Made by a program: the position numbers and the translations under genes
Shown: piece after piece, positions 1 through 5,983 of the stretch
Position numbering within the stretch: position 1 is the stretch's first letter
Layout: each line of letters opens with the position of its first letter
Notes under the pieces: generated by a model
What the model was told of the DNA's origin: nothing
The model's input: only the letters and a program-made list of their open reading frames with translations
Database searches by the model: none
Source of the DNA: Sporomusa sp.
GTDB lineage: Bacteria > Bacillota_C > Negativicutes > Sporomusales > Sporomusaceae
DNA length: 12,554 nucleotides
Direction of reading: 5' to 3'
Assembly: GCA_029256645.1 (NCBI GenBank)
Contig: JAQSXM010000054.1
Location: 1-12,554, forward strand

Positions 1-527
1 GGTGTCAGTACAGCGGTAGGCTCATCCAGAATCAAAAGCTGTGCCCCCCGGTACAACGCCTTGACGATTTCAACCCGCTGCTGCTCACCAACACTTAGCT
101 GCCAGACATAGGCGTCCGGATTGACAGCCAAACCGTAGTTTGAAGCAATCTCACGAATCCTGGCAGCCACCGACTTAAGATCAAGAAAAGGCCCGGTACC
201 GGAATCCAGCCCCAGTGCAATATTCTCACTCACAGTCAGCGTGGGAACCAGCATGAAATGCTGATGGACCATACCGATCCCGGCATCAATGGCCGTGCGC
301 GGGGAATCAATAGACAGCACCTGGCCATTGATCCGGATGTCACCGCCATCAGGCTGGTACAAACCGTACAGGGTATTCATCAATGTGGTTTTACCAGCCC
401 CATTTTCCCCCAGCAGCGCCAGTACTTCCCCTGACCGGATCTCAATACTAACCCTGTCGTTACTGAGTACGCCCGGGAATCGTTTGGTTATATCCCGCAT
501 CTCCAAATGCTCAATTGTTTGGGTCAC
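1..527 (-). CDS. Nucleoside-type ABC transporter, ATP-binding protein (3' end missing)
   Basis: This is the energy-coupling ATPase of the BMP-type importer encoded just upstream. Translation of the strand gives 175 codons before the window edge. Walker A is GENGAGKTT (residues 40-48), the Q-loop region reads MVHQHFML (86-93), the signature is LSVGEQQR (144-151) and Walker B is LLILDEPT (164-171). The N-terminal motif ITKRFPGV is typical of the ATPases of simple-sugar and nucleoside importers, which usually carry two ABC domains in about 500 residues, so only the first domain is visible. A GTG at 527 is chosen because GGGGAG lies 10 nt upstream; a GTG at 536 or an ATG nine codons inside are alternatives. 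It follows the binding-protein gene by 31 nt and should be its last or next-to-last operon partner. The assignment is firm; the exact start is not. Confidence 0.93.
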   Translation of the reverse strand, partial: MTQTIEHLEMRDITKRFPGVLSNDRVSIEIRSGEVLALLGENGAGKTTLMNTLYGLYQPDGGDIRINGQVLSIDSPRTAIDAGIGMVHQHFMLVPTLTVSENIALGLDSGTGPFLDLKSVAARIREIASNYGLAVNPDAYVWQLSVGEQQRVEIVKALYRGAQLLILDEPTAVLT

Positions 528-558
528 AGTGTCCACGCTCCCCGGTCATTACTTTTTA

Positions 559-1569
559 TTATTTAGATGTATCAATTTTCAGTGCCCCGCTGGCAATGTC
601 TTTCTTGGCTTTTTCTACCGCATCTTTTACATCCTGCGGAATTTTGTCAGCTAATTTAGGGTTATATTTGAGTTCAAGAGTACCATCGGCAAAAGACAGA
701 ACCATAGTTTGGCCGCCAATTGTACCGCCTTTGCGCAGCTCAATCATTTTAGCTACGATTTTTTCCCAGTTATAGGTTTGGGCAGCAAGCACTGTTTCAG
801 GAGCGATGCTGCTTTGATCCATATCAGTGGACAACCAGTAGACCCCTGGTTTTGAGGCAACCGCCTTGATGGCTCCTGGCACCTGCTGGGAAGAACCCGT
901 CAGAATATCCGCGCCGGCGTCCATATGGGTTTTCGCAATTTCGGCTGCTTTTACCAGATCACCAAAAGAACCGGTGTACGCAATCCGGAGTTTTACGTCA
1001 GCATTTGCGGCAGCAACCCCTTGCTGAAAGCCTTTGTTATATTTGATGGCATCGCCGGCTTCAACCGGCCCTACAATACCTACAGTTTTGGATTTAGACA
1101 TTTTTCCGGCCATCAACCCAAGCAGATAAGCGCCTTCCTGGGCTTGAGGCTCATAAGCAAAAATATTTGGTCCGCTTTGTGCCCCGGTGCCATAGGCAAA
1201 TGTAATTTTAGGAAATTCAGGGGTGATTTCTTTTAAGATTCCATAGTATTGTGCACCGTGAGCGATAATAATGTCATAGTCCTGGGTTGCATATTGCCGG
1301 ATAGCAGCACTGGCATCTACCGGTTTACCCATTCTTTCGCTTACAGCCAGTTCAATTTGATCATTCTTTTTTAAGGCCTCATACATAGACTGAGACCAGG
1401 CCAGATCATCAATTGTACTCGGAATAACCAATGCTACTTTAATTTTTTTGGCCTTTGGCGCTTCTGCCGCCGGAGCCGGAGACTTGGTGCTACCACAACC
1501 GGTAAGCAGTAATGAGACAGCTACTATAGCCATCAGCAGCAGTTTTGTCAGATTCATGATACGATTCAT
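559..1569 (-). CDS. BMP-family substrate-binding lipoprotein of nucleoside-type ABC importer
   Basis: This is the extracytoplasmic receptor of the ABC importer, anchored to the membrane by lipid. Residues 1-25 form a lipoprotein signal peptide: positive start, hydrophobic stretch, then lipobox LTGC with Cys25 as the modified residue. A flexible Pro/Ala-rich linker (about 28-42) precedes the periplasmic-binding fold of the Bmp/PnrA (Med) family, beginning IKVALVIPSTIDDLAWSQ. Length (336 aa) fits the family. AGGAGG sits 7 nt before the ATG, so the start is secure. Known members bind purine nucleosides, and the nearby deaminase gene suits a nucleoside or nucleobase. However, the DDLAWSQ motif has a Trp where classical nucleoside receptors often read DKSFNQ, so the ligand cannot be fixed from sequence. 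The gene lies after both permeases, an unusual order, and before the ATPase. Confidence 0.93.
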   Translation of the reverse strand: MNRIMNLTKLLLMAIVAVSLLLTGCGSTKSPAPAAEAPKAKKIKVALVIPSTIDDLAWSQSMYEALKKNDQIELAVSERMGKPVDASAAIRQYATQDYDIIIAHGAQYYGILKEITPEFPKITFAYGTGAQSGPNIFAYEPQAQEGAYLLGLMAGKMSKSKTVGIVGPVEAGDAIKYNKGFQQGVAAANADVKLRIAYTGSFGDLVKAAEIAKTHMDAGADILTGSSQQVPGAIKAVASKPGVYWLSTDMDQSSIAPETVLAAQTYNWEKIVAKMIELRKGGTIGGQTMVLSFADGTLELKYNPKLADKIPQDVKDAVEKAKKDIASGALKIDTSK

Positions 1570-1605
1570 TGTTTTTCCTCCTAAATGTTAAATAGTATTT
1601 ATCTG

Positions 1606-2541
1606 CTACCCCCGGGCGCCGCGATCATAGGGCCGGCCAAGCGCCGCTGGTGCCCAGATGCGCCCGTAGGTCATAGCCAGTGCAACAATGGTCACTACAT
1701 AGGGTAAAATAACTGCCAGTTCATAGGGGAAATTAATCCCAAGAACCTGCACCCACAACTGAACAGAGTCAGCCATACTGAAAAGAAGCGAGCCAGCCAA
1801 TATCCCCCACGGGCTCCAGCGGCCGAAATAAACCAGAGCTACAGCGATAAAACCACGACCGGCCGTAATATTGTCGGCAAACATGTGGGTGTTGCCCACA
1901 GTGAGCGCTGCCCCGGCCAAACCAGCCATCATGCCCCCTAAAATCAGGCATTGATAACGAATGCCGTTAACACTTACGCCCAGGGTATCAGCGGCCTGGG
2001 GGGTGGTCCCCACCGCCCGTACTTTAAGACCCCAATTGGTCTTAAACAGCACCACCCAGCAGACCGGTACCAGCAGAAAAGCCAGATACACGATGGCAGT
2101 GTGTGAGAAAAAAGCCTGGCCAATGACCGGGATGTCACTCAACACCGGAATACTAATTGGTTCCAATCCTTTAATAGTGGTAATGCCGCCAACATATAAC
2201 CGGTAAAATAAACCGGCTATACCCCAGCCTAGTAAATAAAGGCCAATGCCGCTAATCCCCTGCTCGGCCTTTAAGGTAATGCTGACAACCCCCATGATGA
2301 GGCCCATAGCAGCGCCGGCTACCATTGCAATCACCAGGCCGATATAGGCATTGCCGGTTGTTAAGGTTACAAAGAAGCCAAAGAAGGCACCTATCAGCAT
2401 CACCCCTTCAAGCCCCAGATTATATATCCCTGACCGCTGGGTGAACATCTCACCCAAAGCGGCCAGCAGGTACGGCGTCGCCAGGCGAATACCGGTAGCC
2501 ACAATGCCAAGAATGATTCCTTGTCCCATTGTATTATCCAC
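1606..2541 (-). CDS. ABC transporter permease, NupQ/COG1079-like
   Basis: This is the second membrane subunit of the BMP-type importer. The 311-residue protein is strongly hydrophobic, with about eight to ten membrane segments. It carries the family signature RSGIYNLGLEGVML (residues 36-49), found in COG1079 permeases of nucleoside importers, where this cytoplasmic-side loop precedes the transmembrane core. The start is a GTG at 2541 with AAGGAGG upstream; this ribosome binding site overlaps the last codons of the preceding permease gene, leaving a gap of only 4 nt and implying translational coupling. It probably forms a heterodimeric channel with the upstream permease. Substrate is inferred only from the family: nucleosides or related purines. 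Confidence 0.93.
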   Translation of the reverse strand: MDNTMGQGIILGIVATGIRLATPYLLAALGEMFTQRSGIYNLGLEGVMLIGAFFGFFVTLTTGNAYIGLVIAMVAGAAMGLIMGVVSITLKAEQGISGIGLYLLGWGIAGLFYRLYVGGITTIKGLEPISIPVLSDIPVIGQAFFSHTAIVYLAFLLVPVCWVVLFKTNWGLKVRAVGTTPQAADTLGVSVNGIRYQCLILGGMMAGLAGAALTVGNTHMFADNITAGRGFIAVALVYFGRWSPWGILAGSLLFSMADSVQLWVQVLGINFPYELAVILPYVVTIVALAMTYGRIWAPAALGRPYDRGARG

Positions 2542-2545
2542 TGAA

Positions 2546-3643
2546 TTACCCCTCCTTTACCGCCTTACGGAAGCATTTATTGAAAATGTTGTTTAGGATT
2601 TCAGGTTTGCGTAACACGATGTCTGCTGAAACAATGAACAAGATAACCAGCCCCTGGATGATTAAAACGATTGCCGAGGGGATGGCCACAGCCCGTTGCA
2701 TCATATCGGCCCCCAGAATCAAAGCGCCGAACAGCACCGAGGCGGGAATAACCCCAAGCGGATGCAGCCGGCCAAAGAGTGCCGCAACAATACCGCTAAA
2801 ACCATAACCGGCTGAAATATCCTCAAGGGCCCGGTGATGCACACCTACGACCTCCACCGCTCCGGCCAGTCCGGCAAAACCGCCTCCCAGCAGCATAGCC
2901 AGCACCAGATACCGCTCCACCTTAATCCCGGCATACCGCGCTGCGTCAGGACCTGACCCCACTGCCCGCATCCGGTACCCCACCGTTGTACGCCACAAAA
3001 AAATATATACTAAGACAGCAAGCACCACTGCCAGCAAGAAGCCGCTGTGCAGGCGGGTTCCGGGAATGATCCGCTCCAGCCAGAGGGCATGAGGTAAAAG
3101 CGCTGTTTGCGGAACCCCTGTCCCTAAAGCTACTTCCTGCGGATCAATTAAAAAGATCCGGATTAAGAATAAGTACAATTGTGCCGCAATCTGGTTCAAC
3201 ATTACCGTACTTAGTATCTCGTTGACGGCCAGCCGGGCTTTGAGCCAACCGGCCAACCCGCCCCACATGCCACCAGCCGCCGCTCCACCAAGCAGCACAA
3301 GCGGCAATAGCAGTACAGTAGGCATAGCAGGGAAGGCAAGCGCAATGGCGGCAGCCGTGACAGCCCCCATCAGCATTTGTCCCTCACCGCCGATATTTAA
3401 GATACCGGTACGGAATGAAACAATAATCCCCAGTCCAACCAGCAAGAGCGGTGTACACCGCACCATTGTTTCGGAAAATCCAAAACTGCTGGAAAAAGGA
3501 CCGCTAATCATTACGCCATAAGCGGTTATCGGGTTGGAGTTAGCCAGCAGGATAAATATTGCGCCTACAGCTAAAGCCCCGACAATAGCACTAAATAACA
3601 CCAGACCTTGAATCATCCATGATTTTTGAACGAAATTCTTCAT
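2546..3643 (-). CDS. ABC transporter permease, NupP/COG4603-like
   Basis: This is the first membrane subunit and first gene of the importer operon, 365 residues. The protein begins MKNFVQKSW, followed by a membrane segment at about residues 12-33, and has the COG4603 signature FRTGILNIGGEGQMLMGA (77-94). The reading frame stays open to 3760, but the ATG at 3643 is chosen because AAGGAG lies 7 nt upstream and the extra 39 residues would be read from the promoter and terminator region. It pairs with the next permease (4-nt gap). Expression should depend on the promoter at 3749-3777 and on read-through of the leader terminator at 3679-3717, which lies between promoter and gene. Confidence 0.92.
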   Translation of the reverse strand: MKNFVQKSWMIQGLVLFSAIVGALAVGAIFILLANSNPITAYGVMISGPFSSSFGFSETMVRCTPLLLVGLGIIVSFRTGILNIGGEGQMLMGAVTAAAIALAFPAMPTVLLLPLVLLGGAAAGGMWGGLAGWLKARLAVNEILSTVMLNQIAAQLYLFLIRIFLIDPQEVALGTGVPQTALLPHALWLERIIPGTRLHSGFLLAVVLAVLVYIFLWRTTVGYRMRAVGSGPDAARYAGIKVERYLVLAMLLGGGFAGLAGAVEVVGVHHRALEDISAGYGFSGIVAALFGRLHPLGVIPASVLFGALILGADMMQRAVAIPSAIVLIIQGLVILFIVSADIVLRKPEILNNIFNKCFRKAVKEG

Positions 3644-3678
3644 GTAATTTCTCCTTTTTGAGGGCGGTTTGAGCAAAT

Positions 3679-3717
3679 AAAAAAACACTCTGCGCCTCAA
3701 TAGAGACTGCAGAGCGT
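3679..3717 (-). terminator. Leader terminator (attenuator) before the ABC transporter operon
   Basis: On the minus strand a 9-bp stem (ACGCTCTGC with GCAGAGTGT, one G-U pair) closes a loop that contains a smaller CTC/GAG hairpin, and is followed by seven T residues (3685-3679). This is a standard intrinsic terminator. It sits about 25 nt downstream of the likely start site of the 3749-3777 promoter and 35 nt before the permease start codon, so it would stop transcripts from that promoter as well as read-through from the regulator gene. A longer pairing of TTGAGCA (3727-3721) with TGCTCAA (3675-3669) can enclose the same hairpin. Its position between promoter and gene points to conditional termination. 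Confidence 0.82.
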
Positions 3718-3725
3718 CTGTGCTC
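3712..3725 (-). promoter_or_regulatory. Possible antiterminator hairpin, copy A (hexaloop)
   Basis: GAGC-ACAGAC-GCTC can form a 4-bp stem with a six-base loop. Its 3' arm is part of the 5' arm of the terminator at 3679-3717, so the two structures exclude each other. A hairpin of the same layout stands at the same place before the regulator gene (4509-4522). The loop has A at position 1 and G at position 4, as in targets of ANTAR-domain antiterminators. The stem is short, and a second hexaloop hairpin expected for ANTAR targets is not convincing, so the function is inferred. Confidence 0.45.
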
Positions 3726-3748
3726 AACTTTGTATTTTGCTTGTCATG

Positions 3749-3777
3749 ATTGTATCTCATTATGAGACTGTTGTCTA
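3749..3777 (-). promoter_or_regulatory. Sigma-A promoter of the ABC transporter operon
   Basis: The -35 box is TAGACA (3777-3772) and the -10 box is TACAAT (3754-3749), separated by exactly 17 bp. The likely transcription start is near 3742. The promoter begins 17 nt after the stop codon of the regulator gene. It closely resembles the promoter at 4545-4573 in box sequences, spacer length and spacer content. Confidence 0.75.
3755..3767. promoter_or_regulatory. Palindromic operator inside the promoter spacer
   Basis: TCTCATAATGAGA (minus-strand reading) is a perfect 6-1-6 inverted repeat that fills the space between the -35 and -10 boxes and touches the -10 box. A related sequence, GTATCAATATGAGATAT, lies in the same place in the regulator's own promoter (about 4549-4564). 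A protein bound here would compete with or remodel RNA polymerase. The adjacent Fis-type regulator is the natural candidate, which would make it autoregulatory, but no direct evidence links them. Confidence 0.6.
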
Positions 3778-3793
3778 GAGGGTAGCCCTCAAT

Positions 3794-4405
3794 TTAAGAA
3801 ATTTTATATTCCTTCAGTTTGCGGTATAGTGTTGCCCGGCTGATACCCAGCATTTCAGCAGCCTTTTCTTTGCTGCGGGCCTGACCATTGACTTTAGCCA
3901 GTGCTTTCATAATAGCCTCTTTTTCCAGGTTATTCAAACTGAGCTCAGACTGGGTAAAGCCATTGGCTGCTTGCCTGCCGGCAAGCTCGCCGGCGATAAG
4001 TTCCGCCATTTTCTCAATAAAGTGCAACATCCAGTCCCGGTTCTTCATCAGGCGCTCAGTATGCACCGGATCAAAGCTAACAAGCCCAATTACCCCCACT
4101 GGTTCGCCGGCTAACATAATCGGCGCCGCCATTTCTGCATCCTCTACACACTGCCCCCGCTTGGGGCAGGGGTCACATAACGGATGTGTTCCGGCGTTTT
4201 CAATGACAACCGTATGGCGGCTCTTCAGCACATGCTGATAGACAAAACCTTCCACCATAACCTGGCCCAGCTGTCCCTGACAAGCCCCAGTACTGGCAAT
4301 ACGTATCATATCGGTGTCGACAACCTCGACATCAATTTTTAATACTTCCTTTAGCGCTTCAGCTGTTCTTTGAACAATCTGTTCGATGCTGCGCAAAGCC
4401 GACAT
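3794..4405 (-). CDS. Fis-type HTH transcriptional regulator with Cys-containing sensory domain, no AAA+ domain
   Basis: This is a one-component regulator of 203 residues. The N-terminal part (about 1-140) resembles the GAF/PAS-like input domain of clostridial sigma-54 activators: IEQIVQRTAEAL, VVDTDMIRIASTG, then a Cys cluster (Cys77, Cys80, Cys86, in CDPCPKRGQC), and GEPVGVIGLVSFDP. The C-terminus (about 158-203) is a Fis-type helix-turn-helix ending in AAEMLGISRATLYRKLKEY. The roughly 240-residue AAA+ ATPase domain normally lying between them is absent, with no GAFTGA motif, so it should act at sigma-A promoters. The ATG at 4405 is preferred because GGGTGA precedes it and homologues begin near this point; a TTG at 4456 with AAAGGA upstream would add 17 residues. 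It lies directly before the transporter operon, whose promoter shares an operator-like sequence with its own. Confidence 0.85.
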   Translation of the reverse strand: MSALRSIEQIVQRTAEALKEVLKIDVEVVDTDMIRIASTGACQGQLGQVMVEGFVYQHVLKSRHTVVIENAGTHPLCDPCPKRGQCVEDAEMAAPIMLAGEPVGVIGLVSFDPVHTERLMKNRDWMLHFIEKMAELIAGELAGRQAANGFTQSELSLNNLEKEAIMKALAKVNGQARSKEKAAEMLGISRATLYRKLKEYKIS

Positions 4406-4480
4406 TCTCTCACCCTTAAGTTGCCGTTGATCCGCAGTCATCCCCGGATCTGGCAATACTTTCCTTTGTCGAATCTAATG

Positions 4481-4512
4481 AAAAAGACTCTGCACAATAC
4501 ATTGCACAGAGC
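4481..4512 (-). terminator. Leader terminator (attenuator) before the regulator gene
   Basis: On the minus strand GCTCTGTGCAA pairs with TTGTGCAGAGT around a TGTA loop (an 11-bp stem with G-U pairs), followed by TCTTTTT. It lies about 26 nt after the likely start site of the promoter at 4545-4573 and 75 nt before the chosen ATG of the regulator (25 nt before the alternative TTG). It would also catch read-through from the deaminase gene. Position and 5' arm sequence match the terminator at 3679-3717, again suggesting regulated read-through. Confidence 0.8.
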
Positions 4513-4522
4513 TTCATTGCTC
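4509..4522 (-). promoter_or_regulatory. Possible antiterminator hairpin, copy B (hexaloop)
   Basis: GAGC-AATGAA-GCTC forms a 4-bp stem with a six-base loop whose 3' arm overlaps the 5' arm of the terminator at 4481-4512. Stem sequence, loop size and the A1/G4 loop bases are the same as in the hairpin at 3712-3725, while the remaining loop bases differ. That is the pattern expected of a conserved RNA element. The structure is short and unproven. Confidence 0.45.
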
Positions 4523-4544
4523 GCTGAGTGGTTAATCTGTCAAA

Positions 4545-4573
4545 ATTATATCTCATATTGATACAATTGTCCA
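4545..4573 (-). promoter_or_regulatory. Sigma-A promoter of the regulator gene
   Basis: The -35 box is TGGACA (4573-4568) and the -10 box is a consensus TATAAT (4550-4545), 17 bp apart. The likely start site is near 4538. The spacer contains GTATCAATATGAGA, which is related to the palindrome in the transporter promoter but is an imperfect inverted repeat. The promoter starts 16 nt downstream of the deaminase stop codon. Confidence 0.78.
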
Positions 4574-4589
4574 GACTTAGCAAGTCAGG

Positions 4590-5072
4590 TTATTTCCAGT
4601 ATCCCTGATGAACAGCCAGCACTTCCTGTTCAACCTCAGGTACTGGTCCGATGACCGCAATAGTCTTTTGGCCTCTGGCAAAGATCTCCCGGCAGGGAAG
4701 GGTGAATGTTGGGTTTTGCTCATTACTGCCGGTAAGCGCCAGCAAACTGTTTTCACTGATACCGTAAACTACCCGGCCTACATTCCCCCAATAAATCGCC
4801 CCGGAGCACATTGCACACGGCTCGGCTGTAGAAAATAGGGTGCATTGCCACAGCTGGGCTTTGGTGTATAACTTAGAAGCCCTGGCCATCAAGGCAGTTT
4901 CCGCATGACCAGTACAGTCGGAGGTAGTGATCTCAATGTTCTCCTGTTCCAGGATAACTTTGCCGTCTGCATCAACCAGAATGGCTCCAAAAGGGGTGTT
5001 GCCATGCTCTCTTGCTTTTTGCGACACTTTAACCGCCTCGCGTAGGTAATGGATATTATCTTGCCATGCCAT
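4590..5072 (-). CDS. Nucleoside/guanine deaminase-like zinc protein
   Basis: This is a 160-residue member of the cytidine/deoxycytidylate deaminase fold, COG0590. It shows the zinc and catalytic motif HAE (residues 56-58) and the PCAMC motif (85-89, zinc ligands Cys86 and Cys89), with PFGAILVD (27-34) shaping the active site. Length and the motif TTSDCTGHAE resemble bacterial guanine deaminase (GuaD) more than TadA, but guanine, another purine or a modified base are all possible. The ATG at 5072 has AGGTGA 8 nt upstream. The gene has its own promoter (5111-5139) and lies just before the regulator and nucleoside-type importer, which suggests a role in salvage or breakdown of an imported purine compound. 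The tail after residue 105 differs from the B. subtilis GuaD I recall. Confidence 0.85.
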   Translation of the reverse strand: MAWQDNIHYLREAVKVSQKAREHGNTPFGAILVDADGKVILEQENIEITTSDCTGHAETALMARASKLYTKAQLWQCTLFSTAEPCAMCSGAIYWGNVGRVVYGISENSLLALTGSNEQNPTFTLPCREIFARGQKTIAVIGPVPEVEQEVLAVHQGYWK

Positions 5073-5110
5073 AACATTATCACCTGCATCTATAAAATCT
5101 GTTGTGATTG

Positions 5111-5139
5111 ATTGTAACAGAAGGTTTGTTGTTAGGCAA
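5111..5139 (-). promoter_or_regulatory. Sigma-A promoter of the deaminase gene
   Basis: TTGCCT (5139-5134) and TACAAT (5116-5111) are separated by 17 bp, with the start site expected near 5104, about 30 nt before the ATG. The spacer does not contain the operator-like sequence seen in the two downstream promoters, and no leader terminator follows, so this gene is probably controlled differently. Confidence 0.65.
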
Positions 5140-5191
5140 GAAAATTACATTTTTGTGACTACAGCCCACAATTAATCCCTAACCGTCCTAC

Positions 5192-5232
5192 AATAAAGGC
5201 ACCATTGCCAGGGTGGCAATAGCGCCTTTATT
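5192..5232. terminator. Long hairpin, probable (bidirectional) terminator of the catabolic operon
   Basis: Two 19-nt arms, AATAAAGGCACCATTGCCA and TGGCAATAGCGCCTTTATT (plus strand), pair around a GGG loop with only a few G-U or mismatched positions. The A-rich outer end supplies a T-rich flank on either strand (TTTATT), as in bidirectional terminators, although the T-run is not pure. It lies about 140 nt after the carbonic anhydrase stop and before the deaminase promoter, so it would separate the two units. Confidence 0.65.
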
Positions 5233-5283
5233 ATTACGCAGACTATAATTTACAACCATACCCTGTAAGTGGGCAAAGCAACA

Positions 5284-5340
5284 ACGCCAACCGCTTATTA
5301 CGACATTATCGCAATATGTGCGATAAATAAGGCATTGCGT
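5284..5340. repeat. Nested inverted repeats downstream of the carbonic anhydrase gene
   Basis: A perfect inner hairpin (TTATCGC at 5306-5312 with GCGATAA at 5320-5326, 7-nt loop) is enclosed by an imperfect outer pair (ACGCCAACCGCTTATT at 5284-5299 and AATAAGGCATTGCGT at 5326-5340). It begins 30 nt after the carbonic anhydrase stop codon. It could be a structured 3' untranslated region, part of a small RNA, or a decayed small mobile repeat. No T-run follows, so it is not a simple terminator. The 297-nt gap 5073-5369 holds this element, the hairpin at 5192-5232 and the deaminase promoter; no gene is visible in it. Confidence 0.5.
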
Positions 5341-5369
5341 TAGCCACTCCCCCAGTACGCAGCCTTGTA

Positions 5370-5930
5370 CTAATACCCGTTGACCAGCACAGATACTTCC
5401 CCTGTATGCGGCTCAAATATTAAGCCATGTATCGGTACATCGGCCGGGATCAGTGGATTATTCCTTATTCGTCCAACGACTTGCCGCACATTGTCATGAG
5501 GATGGTGGAAAGTATCCAGCCAAATGGCCAGCTCATCTTTGATCATTTTTATAGCATCAGGCGAGATTCCCCTGTCCAGCATTTTATTGATCACGGTATC
5601 GGCGCTGGAGTGAGCCACACCGCAATCTTCATGGCCAATAACAATGATTTCCTGCACACCAAGTTCATAGATTGCAATAACCAGACTGCGGATGGTAGCC
5701 TCAAACGGCCCTGTCACCGAATTCCCGGCATTTTTTATGACGACGGCATCTTCGCGCCTAAGACCAAGAGCCGGTTCGAGAAACTCCACCAGCCTTGTAT
5801 CCATGCAGGTAAATACGGCCAGATTACGTTTTGGCACTTTGCCAACATAGCTGCCGATCTGCTCATGAATCAGCGACGTACTATCCACAAAAGCTTTGTT
5901 TTTTGCAAGCATCTGTTCTAAGACAGACAT
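5370..5930 (-). CDS. Beta-class carbonic anhydrase
   Basis: This is a cytoplasmic zinc enzyme interconverting CO2 and bicarbonate, 186 residues. Zinc and catalytic residues are visible: Cys42, Asp44 and Arg46 in CMDTR, and His100 and Cys103 in GHEDC. KNAGNSVTG (66-74) is the conserved substrate-side motif. Its short length places it among compact bacterial beta enzymes. The frame opens at 5966, but the ATG at 5930 is chosen because GGGGGA lies 6 nt upstream, while the outer ATG has no ribosome binding site. It is the last gene of the catabolic operon, 53 nt after the M24 gene, with hairpins and a probable terminator behind it. Its presence hints that the pathway makes or uses CO2 or bicarbonate, for example through a decarboxylation, but a housekeeping role is equally possible. 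Confidence 0.92.
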   Translation of the reverse strand: MSVLEQMLAKNKAFVDSTSLIHEQIGSYVGKVPKRNLAVFTCMDTRLVEFLEPALGLRREDAVVIKNAGNSVTGPFEATIRSLVIAIYELGVQEIIVIGHEDCGVAHSSADTVINKMLDRGISPDAIKMIKDELAIWLDTFHHPHDNVRQVVGRIRNNPLIPADVPIHGLIFEPHTGEVSVLVNGY

Positions 5931-5983
5931 ATCTTTCCCCCTGCCTTCTTGCGATTTAATCTTCATGATCTATTTCGTGGTAA

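Noticed and set aside
3644..3760. N-terminal extension of the first permease to an ATG at 3760
   Set aside because: The extension is read from the promoter and terminator leader, has no ribosome binding site, and the internal ATG at 3643 has AAGGAG at ideal distance and a normal family N-terminus.
3660..3790. Purine riboswitch before the nucleoside-type importer
   Set aside because: The leader between promoter and terminator is only about 25 nt, and the conserved loop and junction bases of the guanine/adenine aptamer are absent. PreQ1-I, which is short enough, also does not match.
4590..5072. tRNA adenosine deaminase (TadA)
   Set aside because: Motif spacing, the TTSDCTGHAE context and the operon-like setting beside a nucleoside-type importer fit a free-base or nucleoside deaminase better, though the families share the core motifs.
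5427..5921. 164-codon open frame on the plus strand opposite the carbonic anhydrase gene
   Set aside because: It is antisense to a gene with clear catalytic motifs, has no recognisable domain and no convincing ribosome binding site. Other plus-strand frames (for example 5993-6529 and 8274-8693) are shadows for the same reasons.
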